From the NCBI GenBank assembly GCA_013399015.1, contig VWZX01002400.1:1330909-1394908 (forward strand): a stretch of DNA of 64,000 nt, in the 5' to 3' direction. The DNA is from Galbula dea. Taxonomy: Eukaryota; Chordata; Aves; Piciformes; Galbulidae. Under the pieces are notes generated by a model. The model worked only from the letters and a program-made list of their open reading frames with translations, did no database searches and was not told where the DNA came from. The translations under genes were made by a program, and so were the position numbers. Below are positions 22,557 through 33,680 of the stretch, piece after piece; the first letter of the stretch is position 1; every line of letters starts with the position of its first letter.

Positions 22557-25227
22557 GCAGAGGATAAAAAAAACTCTGTAAAACATAACAAAATCAGCCA
22601 ATTTGGGTCTTCTGTGGGTGGCCACAGCAGCTGCTGTAAACCCCTCCAGGTCCCATTGCCTGACAAGAAGTGAAACCAATTTACACCTGCTGGGGGAACA
22701 ACCCTTCTGTATATGCCACCTTCTTTTAGGGGATCAGAGACCATCAATAAATCTCCATAAATCTCAAATCCAGAACAAATCCAAGCAGGTCTCAGTCCCC
22801 AGAAGAACAGGAACTTGCTTTCCTTTCATTTGGGAGAGCAATGCAATAGATCTCAATGGTGCCAACTCACCTGGGAGCTGCTCTCCAAAGAGAAGGCAAA
22901 AATATGAACTAAAAACCATAGAAATAAATATTAGGGCTGAGAACAGAGGGAAAAATGCCCAGGGGTTGGTTCTCTTTTCTCCAGGGAGAATCTTTCCACC
23001 TTCCCACTGCAGGGTGACCTGTATTGCTCTAAATCCTTTGGGATACCTCTAATCTCCCATGTGCAGCAGGGGTTTTCTTTTGGGTGATGAGCAACACCTA
23101 TCCCAGGCAGATAAGAGCCAAGTTGCCCTGTGAATGTGAGGATTGGATTTTACTGATGTCCTCAAATTAAAAAGAACCCCAAAGATCCAGATTTCCCCCA
23201 TCCCTCTGGAGAAAAACTCCTCCAAAAGCCTCAGCTTAGGCTTTGCTGAAACTTCAGCTTGTGCATTTCAAAGGCAAACTGAAGCCCAAAAATCTTCTAA
23301 GTGGGGAAGTAAATACAAATAGCAAGTGGGAAAACAAAATCAAAAGAGATGAAACAAAACATTTCTGCTCTCCCTGGGCCTTTCTTCCCCAAACAGGATC
23401 CTGGTGGAACCAGGAGCAGTTTTGCCAGGCATGAGGGATGGTTCTTTCTAGCTGGTGGTTCAATCAAGGTGTCTCCTGTCAGACGTAAAAACCCTTTGTC
23501 ACCTTGATGGAAGCTTGTCCCCAAGGCTGGATTTGACATGAGTTGCCTGAAGACCCAAGTGCATCCTTAAGCATCAGCTCCTTGATTTTGCCAATCAGCA
23601 TTCTGAGATGTTCCTGCACTCCAGGGATGCTTCTTGTAGCTAGGACCTTCTTGCAGGACCTACATGAAGCAGGGGTGGGGCCAACAACGGGGTCAAACTC
23701 TACCCTTTGATTTTTGGACTGACTTTGTGCCACCCAACAGCAGCCTCAGTGCTGTCCACCACCAATAAATACAATTTGGGGGTGAGATATGGTCTTTCTC
23801 CTGCTACCAGATGCCCTTTTCCCAGCCTGCCAGGTGCAAATGAGATCTTCTTCACAACCTTCTCCATAAGTATCTTCTGCTGAGATGTCATTGCCTTGGA
23901 AACAGGCACCTTGCTGCTGTGACAGCAGCATTTCTCCTGGTGGAAAGCCCCACACTGTCTCCAGCTGCCAGTACTCTCAGCTGGAGCACTAGCACCAGGT
24001 CCCAAAGCCACCCCAATGCTGATGGTGTTCTCCAAACACTTGGGGACAACCCCAAATTCCTTCAGCTTTGACCAGCTGGGCTTCTCCATGGCCTAGGGTT
24101 TGGGGACTGGACACCATCACACCACAGGGTCCTTTGCAGGAGGGGAATGGTTGCTTTTCCCACAGTTCCAAGGTAATATTGACATCACATATCCCTAGGA
24201 GATGTCAAGACATGTTTCTTGGCCATGTTCCTCACCTGCAACAGGCAGAGGAGACATGCACCTGCTTTTTGCTCCAACCCCCACCTCAGGCATGCAGCAC
24301 TGGGTTTTCTCCAGGGTCAATTATCTCATGGTGAGGGAGCAGAAGAGTTCTCCTGGACTGCTGATTGCAAAATCAATAGGTGTTTCATTTGAATTGGATT
24401 TCTGAGCCTGCCAGGAAAGCTGAGGCCACTTCCACACCTCTTCTTGCATGGGAGCTGCAGAACAGACAGCAAATGGTCCATCCTTTCCTGGTCAGAGGAG
24501 CCAATAACTCAGGTCCATCCAGTCTCTGCTGAGCCTAACAGCCCAGGGACTCAAGGACAAGATGCTTTTGCCAACAAGAATAGTTTAGAATCACCCAAAT
24601 CTCACTGCTTCTCCTCCTGCCCCATCCAAACCACCACTTACATCTCACTTTTCTTCTCCTGCTCCATCCAAACCATGTCCCCTTGCTGCTGCCACCAGCT
24701 CCAGGTACATCCAGAGGATCCAGGCACTGATTTCAGGAGGAGACAGAGCTGGGGCAACCCCTGAGTCTATTTTGGTAAGACAGAAGGATGAGGATGGATG
24801 CAGGTAAGCCAGGAAGTTCCAGGCAGTGGTGGATCCCATCAGTAACCACCATCCCCAGGTCCTCCCTCCAACCATCTCCAAGGGAATAACTCCTGCCTTT
24901 AGCCCTTGGTTGTGCCAAAGAGGTTTTTGGAGGGATGCATTGCTGCTGTCCTTGCAAAGCCTCCACCAGCACACCCAAACATCATTGCTGAAGATGTTCC
25001 CAGGTAAATCCTCTCACTTCCCTGCCCCCATGGACCAGCATGGGACAGGTTAGCTGCATCAAGCAGATCAACAGCAGCTCCCTCCACCTCCAGCACTAAT
25101 TCCCATTTTGGATGCAGGAACTGCTTATGCCACAACAAAAAAACAAGCCAGCAGAAAACAGGTGGGGAGCAACCCTCAGGTCCTCAAGGGATGCTCAGTG
25201 AAAATGAATCAGATACACCAGAAGACG
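22557..25227. other. Unique sequence, 2.7 kb, without a supported exon
   Basis: Two overlapping minus-strand frames (23700-24089, 129 codons; 23479-23733, 84 codons) are moderately long and of balanced composition, but they are in different frames and unrecognised. They could be a decayed pseudogene or transposon fragment, or chance. Nothing else stands out. Confidence 0.4.
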
Positions 25228-25332
25228 AGAGGAGAGGAGAGGAGAGGAGAGGAGAAGAGAAGAGAAGAGAAGAGAAGAGAAGAGAAGAGAAGAGAAGAGA
25301 AGAGAAGAGAAGAGAAGAGAGGAGAAGAGAAG
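25228..25332 (+). repeat. Pentanucleotide microsatellite, GGAGA then GAGAA, ~21 units
   Basis: An initial block of GGAGA units switches to a long uniform GAGAA block, with a GGAGA unit near the end. The array abuts, and probably grew from, the purine run 'ctggagaagagaagg' normally present in CR1 just upstream of 'gaccttcttgtggcc'. Confidence 0.97.
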
Positions 25333-25675
25333 ACCTTCTTGTGGCCTTCCAGGATCTGAAGGGGGCTACAGGAAAGCTGGGGAGGGACTGTTTAGGGTGT
25401 CAGGTAGTGATAGGAGTAGGGGGAGTGGATGCAAACTAGAGGAGGGGAGATTTAGATTGGATATTAGGAGGAAGTTCTTCACTGTGAGGGTGGGGAGACA
25501 CTGGAACAGGTTGCCCAGAGAGGCTGTGGAGGCCTCATCCCTGGAAGCTTTTAAGACAAGGCTGGCTGGGGCTGTGGGCAACCTGATCTAGTGGGAGGTG
25601 TCCCTGGCAGGCAGGGGGGTTGGAACTAGATGATCTTAAAGGTCCCTTCCAACCCTGCCAAGTTTAAGGTTCTAA
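25333..25675 (+). mobile_element. CR1 LINE 3' fragment, group D, intact C-terminal frame
   Basis: The frame is open from MSGSDRSRG (25397) through EEGRFRLDIRRKFFTVRVGR to the natural stop after GNLI (25591). The tail 'gttggaactagatgatctta' is present. The final octamers are eroded ('ttaaggttctaag'). The 5' side is replaced by the pentanucleotide array. Confidence 0.95.
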
Positions 25676-26228
25676 GTCCCCTGTAGATAGAGGAGCCTGG
25701 GAAAGGGTCACCCAGCCCCATGGGGACAGTGATGGGCAGAGCCCAGCTTTGCTGCAAAACTGCTTCACCCCCAGGGGAAAAAAAGATTAAAAAAAAATAA
25801 TCTAATGACATTATAATGATAAGTTAATTAAAGCAGAAGAGATCAAAGGCACTTTAGACAGATTAATGATACGATGAGAGGCAGAAATTCTCCCTGGTTC
25901 ATGCCTCCACCACATCACTGCTGCCTTTCTGCAGGCTCTGGTGTTTCTCTACGTGCTGGGTGGTTCTTTCCTTCCTCTCCCTTCTTGGTGTCATTCCTCC
26001 CCACCTCTTATTTTTTTTTCCTTGCCTCTCTTGCTAGATGAAGGATTTGAAGTCCTAACAGCTGCAGGGATTTGTGTGGGGAAGAGAGGAGACATTCAAA
26101 GGATTAGCAAGCCAAAAAAAAAACCTCAACTGCCTTTAAACACAAAACCAACACAGGGGGAAAAAAAGGAGAGGATTGGAGAGATTGGAGGCACAGGTGG
26201 AAAGATCTGTGTTTGTTTTATAGATCAA
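25676..26228. other. Unique sequence with candidate conserved element
   Basis: No gene seen. The AT-rich block 25795-25900 is listed separately. The rest is T/C-rich or A-rich low complexity. Confidence 0.4.
25795..25900. promoter_or_regulatory. Candidate conserved element with TCF/LEF-type site
   Basis: The block contains 'ctaatgacattataatgat', 'aagttaattaaagcag', a perfect TCF/LEF consensus AGATCAAAGG at 25840-25849, then 'cagattaatgatacgatgag'. A cluster of homeodomain cores around a TCF site is typical of developmental enhancers. Conservation is not tested. Confidence 0.3.
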
Positions 26229-26530
26229 TTTAGCCACAGGTTTTATACCTATTGTATATGTATTTAGTCACATGTTTGATACCTCTTTTATATATATATA
26301 TATATTTAGCCACATGTTTTAGATCTGGTTTACGTATCTGTTTAGCTACATGTTTTATATCTGGTTTAGACATCTATCTAGTTACATGTTTTATACCTAT
26401 TTTATAGGTATATTTAGCCACATGTTTTATGTCTTTTATAGATGTTAGTCACATCTTTTAAATATGTATTTAGTCACAACTTATATATATATATTTAGTC
26501 ACATCTTTCATATCTATTTTCACTATATGC
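26229..26530 (+). repeat. AT-rich minisatellite, ~25-42-bp unit, about 9 copies
   Basis: Units start with 'tttagccacatgttttatacc' or a variant and end in a variable TATATA run. Starts are near 26229, 26263, 26305, 26341, 26378, 26413, 26444, 26469 and 26494. The spacing variation comes mainly from the TA run and from shortening of the unit toward the right. Confidence 0.92.
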
Positions 26531-27590
26531 ATACACAAAGGGGCCAAAAAGGAAAACAAGCTCAGGAATAAGCCAGCATCTTACAAACTGGGGGGAGAAT
26601 GAGGGAGTTTAGGGATTTTCTGTGTGGTGGCATACAAAAGAAAAGGCTCTTTGCCACCTTTCAGCTCCTCACTCCTTGTTTTCTCTCTCCTTTGGCTGAA
26701 GATGATGGGTTGCTGCTTCTTTTCTCTTCCCATGGGGTGCTCTTCTCTGTGTTGGGGTGGTGTGTGCTCCTCAAGGGCCATGGGGAGAAAACAAATCTCA
26801 TTTTCTGTCTGCCATTGCCTCCAAGGACCATGTTTTCCACAGGGAAAAACAAACTCAAACCCAGGACAAACAAAAAAAGGAAGAAAAAAATCTCTCTGAA
26901 CATTCCCAAATTCAAATTTCCTTAGAAAGATAAAAAAAAAAAACATGCTGGAAATACAAAGGAGAGAAGGAAAGATGCTCCAGGCACCAGCACAGCTCCA
27001 AAATGCCTTAGAAGGGGAGAACAACCAGGAAAAAATCTCTCTAGATATATGCCTACCCTTGTCCCCAAAGGACATCCCTCCACCAGGGGATGAGTGAGCT
27101 CAGGACTTCAGTAATTACTGCCTCTGAATGTCTACAGGCAAGGACCTGCCCAGGCAGCCAAAGCCTGCTGTCAGGTTAGTCATCTTCCACTGAGGTCATC
27201 TCCAAAGAAGAAAATAACATTTAGATGTGATTTGAACTAAAAACTCCTTCAAATGTGGCAGCTCAGTTGGCTGCAGGAGAATTTCCTCTCCTCCAAGGAG
27301 AGCAGATTGAGTCCCAGTGCTCCTCCAACAACTCCACAAAGGCAGTGAAAAGGTTTCAGCTGTTTTGACACTTCCTCCAGGCTCAAAACCCAGGCTGAAA
27401 TCCATAAAGCAAAGCTTTGGAAGCACTGGAAATCTTGGAGGTTTAATCCTGTCTCCTGGCTGCTGCTGAGATAGAGGTTGAGAGACAGCCCAGGGGCATC
27501 TGGACGTGACCACGCTCCTTGAGCAGCCTCATGGTAAATCACTGCACATGATCCCCCCCCAAAATATTGTCAGCAGATGTGATGCCACCT
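26531..27590. other. Unique sequence without a recognisable gene
   Basis: No exon supported. Frames of up to 164 codons on the minus strand at 26581-27075 run through A-rich/T-rich low complexity and are not credible. A-rich tracts occur at 26870-26945. Confidence 0.45.
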
Positions 27591-27595
27591 CCATG

Positions 27596-27690
27596 CACCT
27601 GTCAATCACCCCTCCATCATCAGGACAGGTGATTGACAGCTTGGGATAAGAGAGTAAACAGATAGACTGCAGGTAGCACTTGCTACCGAT
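27596..27690. promoter_or_regulatory. Inverted pair of PBX-MEIS/PREP decamers overlapping E-boxes
   Basis: CTGTCAATCACC (27599-27610) is followed after 17 bases by its exact reverse complement GGTGATTGACAG (27628-27639). Each arm holds the full composite decamer TGATTGACAG bound by TALE homeodomain PBX-MEIS/PREP pairs. Each arm also overlaps or abuts an E2-box CAGGTG/CACCTG (27596-27601 and 27626-27631). A second short palindrome GGTAGC-actt-GCTACC lies at 27672-27687. Function is inferred from the motifs. Confidence 0.4.
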
Positions 27691-27940
27691 GAAGTGTTAG
27701 TGGTAGATGAGAGAGGAAAATAAACAGAGAGCTTCTCAGAGCTGGGAAGCAGGGAAATAGTTTATTCAGTGCAATCCTCCTCCCCAAAGCTGCTCCATGT
27801 CCCTCTCTGCCCAAAAACAAAGCCAGCCAGGTTTTGGCAATGAGTTGGGTTGAAGGACAGGACCAGTTTCTTGTTATGGGATGAAAAAACCTCTGAACTG
27901 CTCTTCTGCAAGTGGCTTTTCCTCAGGGCATCCAAATCAC

Positions 27941-28060
27941 AACAGGTGAAACATCTCCAAGGTGGCAGAGGGCATTTTAGAGGTGCACTAAGGTCCTAAC
28001 AACAGGTGAAACATCTCCACAGTGGCAGAAGGCATTTTAGAGGTGCACTAGGGTCCTTCA
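27941..28060 (+). repeat. 60-bp tandem duplication
   Basis: The segment beginning 'aacaggtgaaacatctcca' at 27941 is repeated at 28001 with an offset of exactly 60 and only a few mismatches. Each copy carries one CAGGTG E-box (27943-27948, 28003-28008). Confidence 0.95.
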
Positions 28061-29339
28061 TAAGCAATACTTCAGATACAGAGGGGCATCATCTGTGGGT
28101 GGCTGGTGGCAATGGACGAGCTCCAAAGGATGGAGACATGGATCATCCCAACTTCTCCTTAATGCCAAGCCCTGTCTCCCAGCTCTCAACCATCAGCAGG
28201 AAGAAGGCCACCTCAAAAAAGGCTGCACATGCAGCTTTACCTCCCAGCTCCCCACTGCAGGATCACAAAGTACTGGGAAGGACTCAGCCAAGCATCAGCT
28301 GCCAACATATTTTTGCAGATGGCCAACACATTGCATGGAGACTTCACATGAAGGCAACACAACAGCAGCCTTCTGGAGGAACATCAGCTGCTGATGCTCC
28401 AGCTCCAGCCTGAGGCTCAGGAACTGGGGCCTGAGTGGCTTGATGAAGCCCCAGGGATGAGTACAGCACAGCCTTACTCTGTAACTACAGAATAGCTGTT
28501 TTGGAAAGCAAGAATAAAAAGCAAAATTCCCAGATCTTGATGATCTACTGTCTCCAGTAGCCAGCTGTGAAGCCTTCCAGCAGAGCAGGTCACCTTCACA
28601 GGGACATTAAACAGTGGTTTAGAAGGTCAGGACAGAGCAGGTTTGGGATTCAGCCTTCTCTACCTGTCCAAACTTAGACATCAAGTCATTTTTATTCAAT
28701 ATATAGATCTGACTTGCTGAAGCCACATTGCCCAAATGCACATCTGAGGTGGAACCATCATGGTCCTCAACACTCAGCATCCTCCTCTCCACCCAAGTGA
28801 TGCAGCTTTACTTCAATCCCCAGTACAAGTCAGGCTGGGAAGCAAAATAAGCCTTCAAAGCCCCAGGATTTGTTGCATCCCAACCTCAGATCTTAGTTTC
28901 ACTGCTCCTAGAGGGGATTTCCTCACACCAAAACACCCAGGAGCTCCCAGCTGACATTTCCCTGGTGTGAAAAAGCTGGAGAGCAGCAGATCCTCTCCAG
29001 GAAGAGACAACAACAACAAAAAAACCGACAAACCAACAAAAACTCAAAACCACCAAACCAAGGAATTAGCAACTGTCATGCAGATCATACTTTATATTTG
29101 TGTTCAGATAAACAAAGATTTTGGCTTCCTGCCCAGGCCAGCAGAAGCTTTTATCTCCCAAGAAACACCAGGGACTGGCTGAACTTTAAAATAATAAAGA
29201 AAACATCATTTCCCACCTCCTCCTCCTCCTGCCACCTCCCTCTTCCAGCTAGGGACCATCGTTGTTTCTTTCTCTGTAGCAAGTTCATTGCTTGAAAATA
29301 TCATTTTTTTCCCTCCATTTTCCTCCTTTTCCCCCTCCC

Positions 29340-29530
29340 TCCCCCCAGTTCCTCATGCTAATTTATGGAAATTAAGCAGTGCCTGTTCCAGACAGGGATA
29401 ATAAAGGAGAGGTATTAAAAGAAGGGGGGAAGCACAAAGAGGGGGAGGGGGGCTGTAAATACTAATTGTTCTATAAGGAGAAGGAGGTTTGTTTTCTGGT
29501 TAAAGAGAAGGTTACATTTAATTAAATCCC
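29340..29530. promoter_or_regulatory. Candidate conserved non-coding element
   Basis: Words such as 'catgctaatttatggaaatt', 'ggataataaaggagaggt', 'ctgtaaatactaattg' and 'acatttaattaaatcc' form an AT-rich, purine-biased block with several homeodomain cores. Unlike neighbouring sequence it shows no repeat signature. Confidence 0.25.
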
Positions 29531-30149
29531 CTTGTTCTCTGCTTTTAAAGGAGCTCCAAGCCTCCCTTATTGGCTGTGGGGAGGATGCTGCCACGTGCCC
29601 TCCCTTCCCCATGCTTCCAATGCTGGAAGCAGGGACATGCTGGCCAGATCCTGCTTGCCCCAAGGGTGTTGGGGCAAGGGCAAGCACCCAGGTGGGAAAG
29701 GGACTGAAATGGGACAAAGCTGATGAAGAAGCAGGGAAGGGTTTTTTGGCAAACCCAAGCAATGCACATGCTTAAGCATCACTTTTCCCCATCCATGCTG
29801 GTTTTGGACCAGACAATTGGTGCAACCATGCCTGAAGACCCCTCAGAAAGGAGCACAGAGTTAAGTCCAGCTAGGAACTGGAGGAAAAAGCTCCTTTGCC
29901 AGCAGATATGGAGAGGTGCAGTCCATGAAAAGCTGGAGATGCTCTAAGACAAGCCCATTTACAGGTCTCAGTTGCTGCATCCCTGCTCAACCCAGCGGCA
30001 CCGCTGCAGATAATGCTCCCTCCCCTCTCATCCTCCTGGAGTCTGGATTTTGGGGGTGGAGGTGGTGGGAGGGGGTGGTTGTACCTTTTATTCTCTTGCA
30101 GGTAATTAAATACATGCTTCTCAGTGCTGCAAAGGGAGGTGCTTCCACC

Positions 30150-30265
30150 CTCTCTGATACCATCTCGGATCGTTCAATTCTCATTGCTCCAATAATCCAG
30201 ATCTAATTTGCCGGGAGCCCAGCGCTGAGGCTTTCGGCACTTCATTAGCGCTCGTGAGCAGCATT
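30150..30265. promoter_or_regulatory. Candidate conserved non-coding element with retained CpGs
   Basis: About seven CpGs survive in roughly 100 bases ('ctcggatcgttc', 'ttgccgggagc', 'cccagcgctgagg', 'tttcggcac', 'tagcgctcgtgagc'), together with 'ccaataatccagatctaat' and 'cttcattagcg'. CpG survival in an otherwise CpG-poor region suggests constraint. Confidence 0.3.
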
Positions 30266-32234
30266 TCATTACCCCCAGCCCTGTTCCCCATCCCCAGACA
30301 AATCTCCCTTTGCAAAAAGGCAAAGGCAAAGCTGGATTTGCAATCCACACAAACCCCCAGGGATTTGGCTGGGGTCTCCCCAAGCCATCGCTGGTTGCAC
30401 ACGGTGGAAAGTTTCTGCTAGCCCAGACCTGGATTTCTCCTTCCTGCTTCCCCCAGTTCAAGCTCCTTTTAGGCTTTTCCTGATGGGTCCAAAAATTAAC
30501 ACCCCTTTCATCAGGGTAATTTTTACTTCTGGAAGCTGTGTGTGTTCATCTAGACCCAGCAATTATTGGTAGAAAGATGTATTCCCATGGGCCAAAGGAC
30601 CTCATTCATAATCCACATGCAGCTACTTCCCCTCCTCAGCTGCTGGAACCAGGCTCTGTCATGCACAGAAGAGGCTGGAAAACATCATGACAAGGAAAAG
30701 ATCATCTTTTTGGGTGGAAAACCAGGACATTACATGGATGTGGGGAGGAGGTGAGGGGGGAAAAGAAATCTTAAGGGAGGAGCTGCCCAGATTTGGGAGC
30801 ATCAGGGAGAATAGCAACTGAAGTCAATCCCATAGACAAATTGATCCTTAGGGAGATTTGGGGAGAAAATTAGGATGAGTTATTCTCCACATAATCCAAT
30901 TACAGGATATTCTCCACGTGCCTTAGATGCAGCTGATTGAAGGGCTGTGGGATGAAAGGAGCCCACGTTCCTGGCTCTTACAGCATCTTCTCTCTGCAGG
31001 CAAAGGGACAGACAAGGAGAAAGGAAGATGGAGCGATAGGAGGGAGGGGGAGCGAGCACGAGCCCAGGCTGGAGTTATTTATAGGATGTGGGTTTGTGCA
31101 GGAGGAGATAGTGATGCCAAAAGAGATGGTAAAAATAATCCTGGAGACAGGTGCCACTGCCTTGGAGAGGAGGCTGCTACCAGTGACAGCTTGGGGGAAG
31201 AACAAGGTAAGGAGAAAAGGGGGAAAAAAATAATGAAATAGTAAGAAATAAAAAAAGATATTTGCATTTCTCTGTGTCAGCTCTCACCTGTGTACAGAGA
31301 AAACTTCTTCTTTGCCAAGCCTTCCTGCTACAAAATTGGAGGTTGGACTTTGTAGACTTCCCTTCTTGCTGTAAAATAGGGGTGCACCAGTGCCTCTGGC
31401 TCAGGTTTTGGGAGGCTGAGATCCCTGAATCCCAGATGAATGATGACACACAGGGCACGAGTGCCAGTTCCCAAGGGAAGGGTAGGGAAGTTAACCTCCT
31501 GGACCTGACCACAATTCCCTCCACACTTCACCCTAGGGATGGAAACCTGAGTCCTGAACCCATTTTCCACAGCCAAGCTTCTGCTCAAAACCACATTATT
31601 ACCAAACCAAACCAAACCCCAAACAACTTCATGAACTTAGCCTGCAAAGCTCTTCCTCTTTACAGGGGGCAAAAAAGAAAGCCCAAACCCCTCCCTTATT
31701 TTAAGCAAAAGATTCATTTTGTCTGATATTTTGCCAACATTTAGACCTCTTGGAGACTTTTGTGCTGCAGGTTTGAGGTGGTGAAGGGACCAGCTCAGAT
31801 CCACGTCTGTCCTTCCTCACTCCCCCCATTGCCTGGATGCAGCTGCCACCCAGACAGCCCTTGCTTTTACATATATAAATATACAGAATATATAAATATC
31901 TAAACTATATAAATAAAAATAGGAAAGAGAGGAGGGGATTAATCACATCCCATAAGGAGGAGGGAGGCAGCAAGAGCTCCAGCGAGCCGCAATCAAGGCT
32001 AGCACTGGCAGCGAAGTGGCATCTCGATGTCTTGTTATTCCTCCTGCGACCTCCCCCCGCCCCCCAAATCCATCTCCTCACCCTCTTTTTGGAGCACAGC
32101 TTTCATCAACTTGTCACCCAGTGACAAGAAGCAAGGCTGTGAGTGTGAGGAACAAATACAGCAGGAAAAAGAGTGGGGGAAAAAAAATAGTAGTGATGTA
32201 AACCCACCCAAAGCTTCGTGATCCATCCCAGCAG

Positions 32235-32670
32235 TGTGAAACCTGGGAAGGGCTGGGGTCTGCAGCAGCTCTGGCAGGAGGAAAGGCTGAGAGCCCTGGC
32301 GCTGTTTAGCCTGGAGAAGAGCAGCCCCAGAGGGGAGCTGCTCAATGCTGAGCAAGAGCTGAAGGCTGGGAGCAGAAGGCTGGGGCCAGACTCTGCTCAG
32401 TGATGCCCAGGGGCACTGGGTACAAACTGGAAGCCAGGAGGTTCCAGCTGAGCAGGACGAGAAGCTTGTTTGGTGTGAGGGTGTTGGAGCCCCGGCCCAG
32501 GCTGCCCAGAGAGGTTGTGGAGTCTTCTTGTGTGGAGAGATTCCCAAGGCAGCTGGAAGTGATGCTGGGCAAGCTGCTGTGGGTGCCCCTGCTAGAGCAG
32601 GGGGCTTGGACTGTGTGATCCCCAGAGGTCCCTTCCAACCCCCACCACGCTAGGATTCCAATTTTGTGAC
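32235..32670 (+). mobile_element. CR1 LINE 3' fragment, group C
   Basis: The ORF2 remnant WQEERLRALALFSLEKSSPR (about 32268-32327) is in one frame and ends at a stop at 32401. EARRFQLSRTRSLFGVRVLE continues in another frame (from about 32424). The tail 'ggtcccttccaaccccc' leads to 'aggattccaattttgtgac' at 32670. Confidence 0.93.
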
Positions 32671-32853
32671 ATAGTCCTAATCTGGCAGCATTTTTGGCTG
32701 GAGGAGCTGATGGTGGCTGCTCACTCCCAATCAAGCAAAGGCAAGAAGAGAAGTAAGAAGATGGGGCAAGCCTTGACACAAGCATACAAGACACAACAGG
32801 CCTGGCTTGCTTGCATCCATAAAAATCACCAAGCCAGGCTCTAGCACATGTTT

Positions 32854-33320
32854 GGAGTCACAGACTGGTTTGGGTGGGAAGGGACCTTTCAAGGTCATCT
32901 AGTCCAACCCCCTGCTATGAGCAGGGGCATCTGCAACTAGATCAGGTTGCTCAGAGCCTCCAACAACCTGATCTGGAATGATTCCAGGGATGGGACATCT
33001 CCCACCTCTCTGGGTCTTCTCTTCTCCAGTCTGAACAACCCCAACTCTCTCAGCCTGGCCTCACAGAAGAGAGGTTCCAGCCCTCAGCTCATTTCTGTGG
33101 TCTCCTCTGGACCCACTCCACCAGGTCTATGTCTCTCCTGTGCTGAGGACTCCAGAGCTGGCCCCAGCACTGAAGGTCAGGTCCCATCAAAGCAGAGCAG
33201 AGGAGCAGAATCCTCTCTTTTGACTTCCTGCTGGGGATGCAGCCCAGGACACAACTGGATTCTCGGCTGTGTGTACACATTGCCAGCTCACATCCAGCTT
33301 TCCATCCACCAAGATGAGAC
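32854..33320 (-). mobile_element. CR1 LINE, group A, with internal deletion
   Basis: Minus-strand copy with its 3' tip at 32854 (complement of 'aaaccagtctgtgactcc'). An internal deletion near 33013 joins the 'cccacctctctggg' tract directly to 'tcttctcttctccag'. The 5' end lies in the LVDGKLDVSWQCVHTA segment (33267-33320). It faces the group C copy to the left tail to tail. Confidence 0.92.
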
Positions 33321-33479
33321 TTCTGGGATGATATTCATTTATTAGCAAATTAGGGGGAAAAAAAAGAATCAAAAAACCCCAAACCCTTTACTTTTATTTT
33401 CCTTCCCCTGCTTTCTGTTTTCCTGGGGAATGCAGGAGGATGAGGCCAAGATGCTTCTCCACCTCCTTGGCTGCACGGT

Positions 33480-33680
33480 CCCGCTCCTCAGCTGACAAGA
33501 GGAGGACAAATGAGAGCGTTTAGGCAGTAATTAGGCAGTAATGACCTACTTGGAGGTCTCCACCGTGCAGGAAATAACCTGAGCCGGGAGTTGGGCGAAT
33601 GGAGCTTGAGTGTACTCAGCAATTCATCAGGTTATTGCCAGCTTGCGGGGAGCTGGTGACTGAGTCATTAACCCCATTAC
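33480..33680. promoter_or_regulatory. Candidate conserved element with AP-1 palindrome
   Basis: The block holds a perfect tandem 11-mer 'ttaggcagtaa' (33520-33530 and 33531-33541). It also has 'ccaccgtgcaggaaataacc', 'gagccgggagttgggcgaat' and 'agcaattcatcaggttattg'. An 11-bp palindrome TGACTGAGTCA at 33657-33667 contains the AP-1 heptamer TGAGTCA. Several CpGs are kept. It looks like an ancient enhancer, judged only by sequence texture. Confidence 0.35.

Larger units (their letters stand above)
28061..32234. other. Unique sequence, 4.2 kb, with conserved-looking blocks
   Basis: No exon can be supported. A/C-rich low complexity lies at 29003-29062 and 31595-31622. AT-rich sequence lies at 31868-31920. 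Candidate conserved elements at 29340-29530 and 30150-30265 are listed separately. A short CpG-bearing patch at 31978-32055 ('cagcgagccgcaatc', 'ggcagcgaag') is a weaker candidate. Confidence 0.42.

Noticed and set aside
23479..24089. Two overlapping minus-strand frames (129 and 84 codons)
   Set aside because: They were considered as a frameshifted pseudogene or retroelement. The peptides match nothing I know and frames this long occur by chance many times here, so I mention them only in the interval entry.
26581..27075. 164-codon minus-strand frame
   Set aside because: Phe/Leu/Lys-rich, crossing A-rich low complexity, no family resemblance.
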